From contig CAXHKQ010000015.1 in assembly GCA_964017145.1 (NCBI GenBank), forward strand, positions 22,501-63,439: 40,939 bases of DNA. Direction: 5' to 3'. Positions within the stretch are counted from its first letter, which is position 1; every line of letters starts with the position of its first letter. The notes beneath the pieces were generated by a model. That model ran no database searches. It saw only the letters and a list, made by a program, of their open reading frames with translations, and was not told where the DNA came from. Positions 1 to 9,146 of this stretch are shown piece after piece. The position numbers were made by a program, and so were the translations under genes. The stretch comes from Agrocybe praecox. Its lineage: Eukaryota; Basidiomycota; Agaricomycetes; Agaricales; Agrocybaceae.

Positions 1-2
1 AG

Positions 3-2114
3 CTATCAGATGTGGTCCCTATGGAAGTAGATTCAGGATGGAAGTCAGTCAGGCCCTTTATCTGCTTTAAATGCAGAAAACCTGGTCACAAGGCAGAGCA
101 CTGTAGATCTACAGTGAACATCAATGCCATGAACCATGAAGAGCTGAAGAACTTTTATGGGAAACTGATCAAGGAAGAACAAGGAACCAAGAATGAATCA
201 GAAGGGTTTTTAAAGGCTCCATTGGTGAAGGACATGTCCCAATGGAATAGATTTAATGTATTAGAAAATGAAAGTGATAAAACCAATCCTTCTTCTTCAA
301 ATTCTGATACAGAAATCATGCCCTCTGATTCACCTTCTTCCTCTCCCCCTGAAAGAATCTACATTCTGAACCACAAGCCTAAGACCTCTACCCATCTGTC
401 AGTTACACTAAAGACAATGGATACAGGAAAAAGGCTTTCTGTGAATGCTTTGCTTGACTCTGGTGCCACTGGTCTTTTTCTGGATACTGGTTTTGTGAAA
501 TATCATAATCTAAACACAAGAAAACTTCCTAGAGCCATTCCTGTCTACAATGTAGATGGAACCCTCAACAAGAGTGGCTCTATTCATGAAGAAGTTGATT
601 TGATTATGATCTACAAAAACCATACAGAAAAGGCTACCTTTGCTATATGTGACTTAGGAGATAAAACTGCTATTATTGGACACACCTGGCTTTATCTACA
701 CAATCCTAATGTTGACTGGCAGAAAGGGGATGTTCAATTTCTCAGATGTCCACCTGATTGTCATATGGAAGTTGTTAGAGCCAGGAGGAAGAGGCAGAGA
801 ATAGCTGCAGTACAAAGAAGGCAGCTTCCTCAATTTGATGATGAAGGTGTAGATCTTGTAGATCAGTCACCTGATTCTGAAATTGAGCCTGAGGATAGAA
901 TTTTTATCTCTTGTCTAGATCCTCAGAACCAGTACATAAATGCCACCTCCTCTGTGTCTCAAAAATTAGCAGAAGAATCTCATCAACTAGCTGATTCCCC
1001 AAAGAAAACTTTTGAAGAAGCTGTCCCCAAGCATTATCACCAATTCAAAGGGGTATTCTCAAAGGAATCTTTTGATAGGCTACCAGATAGAAAGCCTTGG
1101 GATCATGCTATTGAGGTGAAGCCTAGTTCAGAGCCATATAGATCCAAGATTTATCCTCTTTCACCTAAAGAGCAAAAGGAGCTTGATGCCTTTCTAGAGG
1201 AAAATCTGAAATCTGGCAGAATTAGACCTTCCAAGTCACCTATGGCATCCCCTGTCTTTTTTGTCAAGAAGAAGGATGGCTCTCTTAGACTAGTTCAGGA
1301 CTACAGAAAGCTCAATGAAATGACCATCAAAAACTCCTACCCTTTGCCTCTCATCTCTGATATAATCACTAAACTCAGCAAGGCCAAGTATTTTACCAAG
1401 CTGGATGTCAGATGGGGGTTCAACAATGTCAGAATTAAGGAAGGAGATGAATGGAAGGCAGCTTTCAGAACTAATAGAGGGCTGTTTGAACCATTGGTCA
1501 TGTTCTTTGGCTTAACCAATATTCCTGCTACTTTCCAGACCATGATGAATGACATCTTTATAGAGCTCATTGATGACAATGTGGTCATTGTCTATATGGA
1601 TGACATATTGGTCTTCACTGAGACTCTGGAACATCATAGGGAGGTAGTCAAGAAGGTCTTGCAAATCCTTGAACAGAATAAACTCTACCTGAAAGCAGAA
1701 AAATGTGAATTTGAAAAGGAAAAGATTGAATATCTTGGACTTATCATTTCACAAGGCAAGATTGAAATGGATCCTGTCAAGGTAGAGGGTGTTTCTAAAT
1801 GGCCTGAACCTGAAAATGTCAAGGATGTTCAATCATTCTTGGGATTTGTTAACTTCTATAGAAGGTTCATTGAGGATTTTGCAGACATTGCCAAGCCACT
1901 TCATGAATTGACAAAGAAGGGAACAGTTTGGAGATGGGGACTTAGACACCAGGAAGCTTTTGACCAGTTGAAACTTAAGGTCACATCCTCTCCTGTTTTG
2001 ATTTTCCCTGATGATAATAAGCCCTATAAAGTTGAAGCAGATAGCTCAGATTATGCTACTGGCCAGGCCGTGGCCTCAGTATATATAATTTACATCCATA
2101 TCTGGCAACAATGA
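3..2114 (+). CDS. Ty3/gypsy retrotransposon Gag-Pol, truncated at both ends
   Basis: Polyprotein of an LTR retrotransposon of the Ty3/gypsy (Metaviridae-type) group. The frame is open to the left edge, so most of gag lies outside; the first in-frame ATG is at 21. Counting residues from position 12, there is a CCHC zinc knuckle (C18-C31, CFKCRKPGHKAEHC), an aspartic protease motif LLDSGAT (D149), and a complete-looking reverse transcriptase with FTKLD (D465) and YMDD (528-531). The frame then enters RNase H (VEADSSDYATG, about 2030-2060) and homology stops; the last 15 or so residues are unrelated. No RNase H remainder, integrase or 3' LTR is seen. The catalytic core looks undamaged, which suggests a fairly young insertion cut by a later event. 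It cannot be autonomous. Confidence 0.93.
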   Translation, partial: LSDVVPMEVDSGWKSVRPFICFKCRKPGHKAEHCRSTVNINAMNHEELKNFYGKLIKEEQGTKNESEGFLKAPLVKDMSQWNRFNVLENESDKTNPSSSNSDTEIMPSDSPSSSPPERIYILNHKPKTSTHLSVTLKTMDTGKRLSVNALLDSGATGLFLDTGFVKYHNLNTRKLPRAIPVYNVDGTLNKSGSIHEEVDLIMIYKNHTEKATFAICDLGDKTAIIGHTWLYLHNPNVDWQKGDVQFLRCPPDCHMEVVRARRKRQRIAAVQRRQLPQFDDEGVDLVDQSPDSEIEPEDRIFISCLDPQNQYINATSSVSQKLAEESHQLADSPKKTFEEAVPKHYHQFKGVFSKESFDRLPDRKPWDHAIEVKPSSEPYRSKIYPLSPKEQKELDAFLEENLKSGRIRPSKSPMASPVFFVKKKDGSLRLVQDYRKLNEMTIKNSYPLPLISDIITKLSKAKYFTKLDVRWGFNNVRIKEGDEWKAAFRTNRGLFEPLVMFFGLTNIPATFQTMMNDIFIELIDDNVVIVYMDDILVFTETLEHHREVVKKVLQILEQNKLYLKAEKCEFEKEKIEYLGLIISQGKIEMDPVKVEGVSKWPEPENVKDVQSFLGFVNFYRRFIEDFADIAKPLHELTKKGTVWRWGLRHQEAFDQLKLKVTSSPVLIFPDDNKPYKVEADSSDYATGQAVASVYIIYIHIWQQ

Positions 2115-2647
2115 TTTGTGTTTTGCATACAGAATTATGTTGTTTTATTATTTCTTCGTGATTTTGATTGTATACTGCCGGAAATATATGACATAAGCAA
2201 TCCATTCTGGGTTGTCTATCATGATGGACAGATTACATAAGCTTCGCCGCGCTCTGCTTTTGCTTTTTTATGTGCTAAGGCTTGTGTAAACCTTTGGGGA
2301 TCACTTTTATGTATACAATGTATTATTTATTAACAGTTTACAGGCATGAAGTCACAAAAAAAAGACTACACAGTTAAAATTCTGTTTATGGTAAGAAGCC
2401 ACGGCCCAGGCCAAAGCCGAGCCTGAGCTGGCCCTACAAAAAGCTCAGAGCCCGGGTATAGATATTCACAAGCCTGAGCCGCTCAAAGCCGAGCTTAAGC
2501 CGGGGCTTTCAGGCCGAGCCGAGCCTGTACAGCACTACTTATATTCGCTTTGTAACATCTCAACCGCTTCGGAAACGTATTCACCTCTGCTGGGACGCAG
2601 CCCGAACCTTGTCTCGCAACCTCAGAGCACCTCACAACGATTACTGA
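2061..2647. repeat. Non-coding junction with GCCGAGCC-type short repeats
   Basis: No gene is seen here. The retrotransposon ends inside RNase H near 2060. Between 2398 and 2530 the sequence holds many degenerate copies of an 8-base GCCGAGCC-like motif on both strands. GCCACGGCC at 2399-2407 is the reverse complement of GGCCGTGGC at 2065-2073, so 2061-2410 could be a small inverted-repeat element that truncated the retrotransposon. I could not define target duplications. Confidence 0.35.
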
Positions 2648-2699
2648 GTGTCTCTTTTGTTTTGTTTTTGTTTAGCTCACGCTTCGAACCCCTCTCTTA

Positions 2700-2860
2700 T
2701 TTCTGCACTCAGTTCATCGTTCGCACATCAGTGGTCCAGCGAATCTTTGGTGTATACAAGAGAGAGTTTGGAGTGTTCAAAACAGTGCCTGAATATCTTA
2801 TGTGCAATTCATAACTTCATTGGTGTCCATGATCCCAACTCACAAAGAAACCTTCTTGAG
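2700..2860 (+). pseudogene. PIF/Harbinger-type transposase, C-terminal fragment
   Basis: A short + strand stretch reads SLECSKQCLNILCAIHNFIG followed by VHDPN. The LCAIHNFI-x(2)-HDP pattern matches the conserved tail of PIF/Harbinger DDE nucleases (usually CALHNFIRxHDP). Only this tail is left; no DDE residues are seen upstream, so it is a relic. It runs tail-to-tail with the SANT-like relic on the opposite strand, which is the usual two-gene layout of Harbinger elements. Confidence 0.5.
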
Positions 2861-3985
2861 GAAGGCATAGATTTTACTATTGACATGCTTTTCCTTTTCT
2901 CTAATGTCAGTATATATGTCAGCAATATTAATATGGTCAGTAAAAAGGTCCATAATTGCAGTCTCCTTATTTGACGAATAAGCATCATCTTCAACCAAAA
3001 CCCCGAATGCTTTTTGTCTACAAATAGGAGTTGAAAGAGCAGTCACAGCCGTAAGTGCAGATGCAACTGCACTCATGGTCTGACCTACGTTGGTGATGGA
3101 ATCTGCTTGAGTTGTGTGTCGTCGTCCGTTTTGGTGCTGTTTTGTAGACACCACAGGTGACTCTGTAGGTGCATGCACATGTTTGCTAGGAGGGCAGGAG
3201 TAGCCTGATTACATGATTATTTAGCACATTGTTTCAAAGTGAATTGAGAATGACTCACTGGTATAGCTGTATCATCATCCATCATGGTTTTCAATGATCC
3301 AGAGATTCCCAAGGATGTTCGAGTCAGTCAAGATCCCATTGTGCCATCATGAGGGTCATCCAATGGATCAATTCCACTATCACTGGATGCCCGGTCATCA
3401 TGGTCAGCCGTTTGCGCTGGAGACCATCCGGCGTAGAAGGCAGATTCCCTGCTATGCCATTGACCAAGAAAAGCATGTCATTGCAAAGGGGGAGGGAGGG
3501 AGTATTTCTTCACTTCTTGGCCCCAGGATGTGCCTTTGACGAGGATAGTTAGCAGGTGGAGCTCTCAAAAATAAAGAACTGAGGACATACCTTTATGCAG
3601 GGTTGCCATACCCTTTCAGTTGCCATAGCCATCTTCAACTCATCATCCCACCCAAATCCAGAGGCACTCTGATGTGCATTGACCTCAAGAAACTGTTTTT
3701 CAGCTGGATATCAATCAGTGGGGATCCAAAAACTGAAATAACAAAGAAATTGATTTACATTTGACCAGTGATCAGCACATTTGGTGGCTTTTTTGGTGTA
3801 CCTCCAGTTGAGAATTCAAAATGCCACAAACATCACAATGGCTGTACACAATGTTGAGGGAAATGGAATAGCAGCCATGTCACTTTTTTGTCACCATTAG
3901 GCTGAAGCCAGGTGTCAACCAAACACCTTTCAAGCTCTGCTTCAGTCTCAGAGCCTGAAGATCGGTTGCGAGGACTTGTCAGCTT
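2840..3985 (-). pseudogene. Myb/SANT-like DNA-binding protein of a Harbinger-type element, decayed
   Basis: Reading the minus strand from about 3985 down gives broken pieces of a fungal Myb/SANT-like domain protein, the DNA-binding partner of Harbinger transposases. The clearest pieces are SGFGWDDELKMAMATERVWQ near 3640-3600, then KAHPGAK and PLCNDMLFLVNGIAG near 3520-3450, then an acidic linker (SDSGIDPLDDPHDG). An open tail of 112 residues (3178-2840) has the A/T/S-rich segment and the helical C-terminus (MDLFTDHINIADIYTDI) typical of this family. Stops and frame changes between the pieces, some possibly introns, make it a pseudogene. Family assignment rests on the SGFGWDDE...ERVW...KAHP pattern. 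Confidence 0.6.
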
Positions 3986-4054
3986 CAATTTTGGCTGACA
4001 TGCTTTGTTGGAGCTGAGATCCAGACAGGCCCTAACCTGGTGCCAGTGACCCTG

Positions 4055-4086
<32 letters not shown>
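4055..4086 (+). repeat. 32-nt poly(A) tract
   Basis: An uninterrupted run of 32 A lies directly before the 5'-truncated Penelope-like copy. It could be the poly(A) end of an older retro-insertion, a slipped homopolymer, or an assembly join. No matching non-LTR element is seen immediately upstream. Confidence 0.8.
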
Positions 4087-4087
<1 letters not shown>

Positions 4088-4089
4088 GG

Positions 4090-5180
4090 TATGGGGCTGG
4101 GTGGGGTGCCTGAGGTGGGAGATGGTATTTGGTTATGCATATGAAGTAGAAAGTAAAATAATGAATAATAAAGACGTCCCGTTTTACGGGCGTTATATTG
4201 ATGATTGTCTGGCAATTGTATACGCTGACACGATTGAACGCGCCGTTCAAATCGTCTCTTGCGTCCAGATACACACCTGTGTAATAGAATGGGATGCGTC
4301 GCCTACACATGCTCCGTTTTTGGACATGTTCCTCTATGTTGAAGATAATAGAAAATTAGAACATAGACCATACCGCAAGCTTCGCAACCACCAAGAAAGA
4401 GTTCCTTTCGCAAGCCACCATCCCTACGACGTCAAACGTGGTACGTTCTGGGGTGAGATGGCTCGTTTAGCCGTGCTAAGTAGTAAATTTAGCGACTACC
4501 GAGATGCCTTACATTCCTTAGCAGGTCTGTACATCGCACGCGGCTATCCGCAGGATATGATATATGGCTGGCTTAAGTCTGACATTTCAAAACGATGGGA
4601 TAATCGCTTAAGCGTTAACTCTCAACATCGCGATAACGACGCGGGCGTTTTGGTACTTAAAGGCAGCTTTAATACAGCATGGAACTATTTCAACGCAAAA
4701 GGATATATTAATACTATCTTCAATTATTGGCGCGAATACCTCAATAGAGGTCAGCGTGATGGCGCGTTAACCCTGGAAACAGGTCACTACCGCTACGAGA
4801 ATCATATCGATCATTGGCCTAAACAGTACACTGACATGTATTCGGAGGTTAATACTTCCCTATATGTGCGGCCAGGCTGGCAGACCCTTGTACCGGATGT
4901 TACTAAAACCGATATATTGAATCGTCGACTGATCGTATCGCGAAAGCGTACACGAAATCTGTTCGACTTAACTAGTTCTTGGAAACAAGAAGTATTAAAT
5001 GTTTACGAGAGGGAATTGGCGGATCATCCACCAATTGCCGTCCTTCCGTTCGGCTTCGCAGAAGCCCCAAACGAACCCGGCCGGGTTCGCGACGAACCTG
5101 CAGAAGCTGGCGATCTGGAATGGCGCCCAAGACTGGAAGATACCCTCTTCGCCAACCTAGGTGGCGGATATGGCAGATAA
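4090..5180 (+). pseudogene. Coprina-like Penelope retroelement ORF, copy A (5'-truncated)
   Basis: C-terminal half of a Penelope-like reverse transcriptase. Counting from the ATG at 4101, the RT catalytic motif is YIDD (32-35, in GRYIDDCLAIV). It is followed by the thumb pattern of this class: FLDMFLYVEDN, YRKLRNHQERVPFASHHP, then RGYPQDMIYGW. A long basic C-terminal region ends at a TAA (5178-5180). No GIY-YIG nuclease motif is visible, which fits the EN-deficient, telomere-associated Coprina group known from basidiomycetes. The copy lacks the first RT motifs, so it is 5'-truncated near the poly(A) tract. The remaining frame of about 360 codons has no stop, unlike copy B. The telomeric repeats after its 3' UTR support the family call. 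Confidence 0.85.
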
Positions 5181-6445
5181 TAAAAACTGTGCTACTAGAT
5201 ACGACTGATTCCCCGATCCCGTAAGAACTCGGAAGGCGTCGGCGGTGGTCGAATGTGTGGTATAATAAAACTGTAGAACGACTTCAGATTGATTCGGATC
5301 GATCTCGAGTACGCGCGACGTGTCTAAATTGCTCGGCATTAAAACCTTGTGATATTCACCCATTGCATAGACTATGTAGCTGCTTGGTAGCCGATTTAAT
5401 TGGCCAAAGACAACCAACGGCATAGACTAGTAGCGCTTGTGCCCAAGCAAACCACTCAAAGGCCATGCCCTGTCGGGGAAGGATTACGGTTAATCGCGAG
5501 ATAATGCGAGACGTTACCTGACTTGTGCAGAACCCGCGGCAGATAGCAGGTATAAGCTTGGCTGGTTATTGACCGGCCGAGGTGGTCCCTTCGCCCAAGC
5601 CTTGAACGAACGTTAGCCCTTACTTCGGTTCGGGTAGTTAGTTGCTTTTAGCCGCAACAAACACTTGATTGATGCACGCATCTCGTCGTCGAGTCTAACA
5701 CATCCTAGTAACGCCCTTTGCGTTTAACAAATAAAACCCTAAGTTATTTAATTATATAACAAAAGGACTTTCGTAATTGACTGGTTATCTTTATTGATTA
5801 TAGCCTTAGCAAACCCAGTCTGAACATAACAAGTTCGCTTTAGAGAAATCTAATCTATTGGAAAAACGCTTTCCTAACTCTAACTCTAACGTAAGTCGAT
5901 TCCTTAATCGGAAATACAGTAGCTAACTACTTAACGAATGATTCGGCAGCCTAACCTCTAACCCGAACCTAACCTAAGCATAGGTATAAAAATATCGCTG
6001 AGCTGCGATATACTGCGGATTACATAAGCGCGTAACAAGCGCCCATCATCACGTGACCCCTTACCTTCCGCATTAGGCCACTACGTTAAGTATTTATATC
6101 CATCGATCTACTTTGGTCGTTGTCGCTGGAAGTGACAGCTTACTGATACTGCGGCGTTTCGCTGATTGATATCGTGCTTCTGGCCGATTATTGGTCAGCG
6201 ATCCCGCGGGATGTAAGACTTCACAGCTACTAATTGTTATAGAACATCGTAATCAGACTTACCAATGAGATCGGTAAGCGCGATGGTTAACAGATCTAAC
6301 CGATCTAGCTATCGAGAAAAATAGGACCTGAAGAGCTATAAAAGCGAAAAGGTCGTGCAGTAGAATTCCCTACTACACCTTTGTCCTTTCTCACTCAGCA
6401 CCTTCGTTCGGCCTACGGCCTCACTTCGGCGCTTCGTTCGAACAA
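5181..6445 (+). other. 3' untranslated region of Penelope-like copy A
   Basis: About 1.26 kb after the copy A stop codon without a credible gene. It contains degenerate telomere-like clusters (CTAACTCTAACTCTAAC at 5876-5892; CTAACCTCTAACCC with further CCTAA units at 5950-5977) and ends with a hammerhead ribozyme and a short CTTCGG-rich tail. The last 179 bases are nearly identical to the short copy C (8968-9146). Confidence 0.7.
6323..6387 (+). ncRNA. Hammerhead ribozyme A
   Basis: All conserved hammerhead parts are present in order. Stem I is AGGAC 6323-6327 with GTCCT 6383-6387. The core CTGAAGA is at 6328-6334. Stem II is GCT/AGC (6335-6337 with 6343-6345, loop ATAAA). Core GAA is at 6346-6348. 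Stem III is AAGGT 6349-6353 with ACCTT 6377-6381, extended by AGTAG 6359-6363 with CTACT 6370-6374. The cleavage triplet is T-T-T, with the cut predicted after 6382. Penelope-like elements are known to carry such ribozymes in their terminal regions. Self-cleavage itself is inferred. Confidence 0.85.
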
Positions 6446-6464
6446 CCCTAACCCTAAACCCTAA
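6446..6464 (+). repeat. Interstitial telomeric repeat after copy A
   Basis: Three CCCTAA-type units (CCCTAACCCTAAACCCTAA) immediately follow the copy A 3' end. Their C-rich strand runs in the same 5'-3' sense as the retroelement. This is the polarity expected if reverse transcription was primed by the 3' end of a G-rich telomere overhang. Confidence 0.9.
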
Positions 6465-7504
6465 GAGAAGACGTACCGAGAGATCAATCGATTGGTTTCG
6501 TATACAGTGAATGTGGACCCAGAAAACAGAAGGATAAAGGATGAATACATGATATAATAACAGCAGCACAGAGGATAAACACAAATCCACGGCAGAATAT
6601 GCCTGGTGGATAATGGCCATCGCGCAGATGACCGTAGCCTCGGAACCGGACTTAGTGGCTGTGTTGACACTTAATGAACTGGTACCTGATCAGATAAGCC
6701 TGCAGGCGGAGTTAAAAGTGCAGAGATAAGAGGACAAAGGGGCCAGATAAGATAAGATAGGGATTATATACCATATATGGAATATAATCTTTTCCGTGAG
6801 AATGGCCTGGAGGCAAATTGAAAGGAGCATGGCCCGTGCGCGCAAAGCAGCAACGGGTCAAAGCACAGTGAGCAAGGGACCCCCTGATGATGCCCCGCGG
6901 ATGACGGAAGGTGCAGACACCGATTTCCATATAAGGAACGGCGGTCTGATGGCGGTCCATATACACGGGAAAGGGCATACGGCAATTTCTATATAGGGAA
7001 TGGCGGTCTGATGGCGGTCCATTAAGGCGGGAAAGCGGGGATGGCCATTTCCGGCTGACTGATGGCTGACTGATGGCGGTCCATAGCCGCGGGAAAGAGA
7101 GGGACGGATATTTCCGGCGGTCTGATGGCTGGCTGGCGAGGCGGTCTGGCGGGGAAAACGTGGACAGGCAACAGTAAAGAGGCGGGGAACAGGGGTTAGA
7201 CAGCCAAATCTCATGACGTCATCGAAGTCGCGTGAGGGGCAGACAGCGAAGACAGCCAAATTAAATGACATGCTGCTGACCGAAACGGGATAGACCGCCA
7301 TCAGCGCTGATCTATTTTTAGTTTGGCGGTCTCGCTGCTGTCCAGCTGCTGTCCATTGCTGTCCACAACTAGTATTTGACATATCCCGCCATCCCCTGGA
7401 CGGAATTTAATGATTTTACCAACCTAGGGGGGGTATTTGAGGTCAAGGAATCCGAATATAAAGTCAGAATTTCAAAATATCTACTAGATACATGGGATTA
7501 ACGA
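6465..7504. repeat. Inter-element spacer with a 63-bp tandem repeat
   Basis: No gene is supported. Four imperfect units of about 63 bp lie at 6919-6982, 6983-7044, 7045-7107 and 7108-7154 (partial). Each has an A/C-rich start ending TTTCC or TTTCT, a GGCGGTCTGATGGCGGTCCA core and a GGGAAAG block. A 9-bp perfect inverted repeat AGACCGCCA/TGGCGGTCT (7292-7300, 7324-7332) reuses the same core and could form a hairpin. Three GCTGTCCA units follow at about 7336-7368. The open frames across this array are repeat artefacts. Confidence 0.7.
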
Positions 7505-8226
7505 AGCTACAAGAATCCAGCAGAATGAGGTTAGGAGCAATTAGAGACCTTAACGCTCTCTATATTCAGCGCGGTTATCCCGAAAAACTTGTCGCCGCTT
7601 GGTGTAAGAAGAACGTACAAGAACGCTGGGAAAAGCGTTTTGCACAACGCATTCGTGAGCATGACGAAGACGTTCTTGTACTTAAATCTCGCTTCGATGA
7701 TGTATGGAACTGGTTCTCAGCTGCTGAACTTGGAAAAACCGTTACCGAGTATTGGGCGGAGTGGTACACTCGCGCTGAAGAGGGCCGTTATGGAATTAAC
7801 GCTGCCCGTCCTTTCCCTTACGAAAGCTTGGACGATGAACATGACATAACCGACGTGAAAGCGGACCTGTACGCAGTTGTTCGTGGAAACGACGGTGAAG
7901 AAATGTTTGTCCCTGATCTACGTAAAATCGGACTACTCGGAAGTTGATGGATAGTCAGTCGGAAACGCAACACTAATCTATTCGACCTTGCAAATAATTG
8001 GAAGAAAACTGTATTTCGTAAACTGGATGAAGCCATCGCCCAAGAAGGTGGTGTCGTTCCAAAGTTTCAAAACGATGCTTTAGATAACTTACTTGATGCT
8101 GACAGAGCCACAGCACAAGTCTTCGACAATCAATCAGACGAAGAAATTATACTACATCATCGCAGTTCGTCTGACGACGAGGAACATCCAGAATTCGGCA
8201 GAACCGGAAAATCTCATAATCGGTGA
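7505..8226 (+). pseudogene. Coprina-like Penelope retroelement ORF, copy B (5'-truncated, one stop)
   Basis: A second, diverged member of the same retroelement class. It begins within the RT thumb (SSRMRLGAIRDLNALYIQRGYP, aligning with YRDALHSLAGLYIARGYP of copy A) and continues through the shared C-terminal region (VLVLKSRFDDVWNWF, EYWAEWY, DLYAVV). An in-frame TGA at 7945-7947 replaces an Arg codon position of copy A. The same frame then continues, with SRKRNTNLFDLANNWKKTV matching SRKRTRNLFDLTSSWKQEV of copy A, to a TGA at 8224-8226. By eye the two copies share roughly a third of residues, so they belong to different subfamilies. Confidence 0.82.
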
Positions 8227-8944
8227 ATTAAGCAATACATACTACTTACGGTAGTGCAATCTAACCCAAACCCTAACCGTAAGTGCTTAACGAGTTACAT
8301 AGTCACGATATCGACTAACAAACTCCATATTGATCTATAATAGCTAACCTCTAACCCAAACCTTAACCGAAAGGAGTAACATACTCCGTCGCCTGGTGTA
8401 TTTGATGCCAACGTGTGACCGGGCCGCTAGTAATAAACCGTTGGACTGGAATTAACTCCGGACCGGCTTAGTAATAAACGCTGGTTTTAACTGGAAGTGC
8501 AAGTAGCACACCGGGACTTAGGAAATTGGTAAGCAGCTATTTTTATCTGATGACTAATCAAGTTTTCTGTCAGATCGTCGACATATCGAATACGGAGCGA
8601 TCAGATCGACACAGATATATTCAATATGACTCGTTATTGGTAATCGATACCACGACGATGACTAACAGGCTAGATCGGCCTTAGTAAGATGCCCGAAGAC
8701 CCGCGCATATGATTACAAAGTCATCGCTTAGATTACTAACGATAACCGATCAGATTTACTAAGCGAATCACGACTCTTACTCAGATCGCTTAGATAAGGT
8801 AACAATATCTTGAAAGTAATAGCTGCTGATGAGCCTATAAAGGCGAAATAGCTGGCTTGGAGAAAACTCCCAAGCTATTCAGCTACTTTCACCCATCACC
8901 CTCACCCTGCAACCCTATCGCTCAGCACCTTCGGCGCTTCGCTC
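8227..8944 (+). other. 3' untranslated region of Penelope-like copy B
   Basis: No gene is seen. Degenerate telomere-like strings occur at 8260-8277 and 8345-8370. The region ends in a hammerhead ribozyme, an 8-base CTTCGGCG motif shared with copies A and C, and then telomeric repeats. Confidence 0.65.
8812..8890 (+). ncRNA. Hammerhead ribozyme B
   Basis: Stem I is GAAAG 8812-8816 and TAGCTG 8820-8825, pairing with CAGCTA 8880-8885 and CTTTC 8886-8890, with a TAA bulge. The core CTGATGA is at 8826-8832. Stem II is GCC 8833-8835 with GGC 8842-8844. Core GAA is at 8845-8847. Stem III is ATAGCT 8848-8853 with AGCTAT 8873-8878, capped by GGAG/CTCC around an AAAA loop. The triplet is A-T-T, with the cut predicted after 8879. 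The stems differ in sequence from ribozyme A but keep the pairing, which is strong support for a real structure. Confidence 0.82.
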
Positions 8945-8967
8945 CCCTAACCCTAACCCCTAACCCT
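8945..8967 (+). repeat. Telomeric repeat joining copy B to copy C
   Basis: Between three and four CCCTAA-type units sit between the 3' end of copy B and the 5'-truncated start of copy C (GAGATCGGTAAGCG at 8968). The repeats are in the same polarity as after copy A. Confidence 0.9.
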
Positions 8968-9146
8968 GAGATCGGTAAGCGCGATGGTTAACAGATCTAA
9001 CCGATCTAGCTATAGAGAAATATAGGACCTGAAGAGCTATAAAAGCGAAAAGGTCGTGCAGTAGAATTCCCTACTACACCTTCGTCCTTTCTCACTCAGC
9101 ACCTTCGTTCGGCCTACGGCCTCACTTCGGCGCTTCGTTCGAACAA
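8968..9146 (+). mobile_element. Penelope-like copy C: 3' terminus only
   Basis: A 179-bp remnant nearly identical to the last 179 bases of copy A (6267-6445), including the ribozyme and the CTTCGG-rich tail. It is followed by a short AACCTAACC telomere-like stub (to 9154). It has no coding sequence. It is an extreme 5' truncation. Confidence 0.88.
9024..9088 (+). ncRNA. Hammerhead ribozyme C
   Basis: Same structure as ribozyme A: stem I AGGAC 9024-9028 with GTCCT 9084-9088, core CTGAAGA 9029-9035, stem II GCT/AGC, core GAA, stem III AAGGT 9050-9054 with ACCTT 9078-9082. The cleavage triplet is T-T-C (cut predicted after 9083) rather than T-T-T, so the one visible change in the core is to another permitted triplet. 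Confidence 0.85.

Noticed and set aside
1337..1588. Minus-strand frame opposite the reverse transcriptase
   Set aside because: Shadow of the RT coding strand.
6858..7382. 174-codon minus-strand open frame
   Set aside because: It is a translation of the 63-bp tandem repeat array and the hairpin region; repetitive, no domain, no gene-like neighbours.
8530..8570. A further hammerhead candidate starting at CTGATGACTAATC
   Set aside because: No GAA core in reach and no stem II or III pairing; only the CTGATGA string matches.
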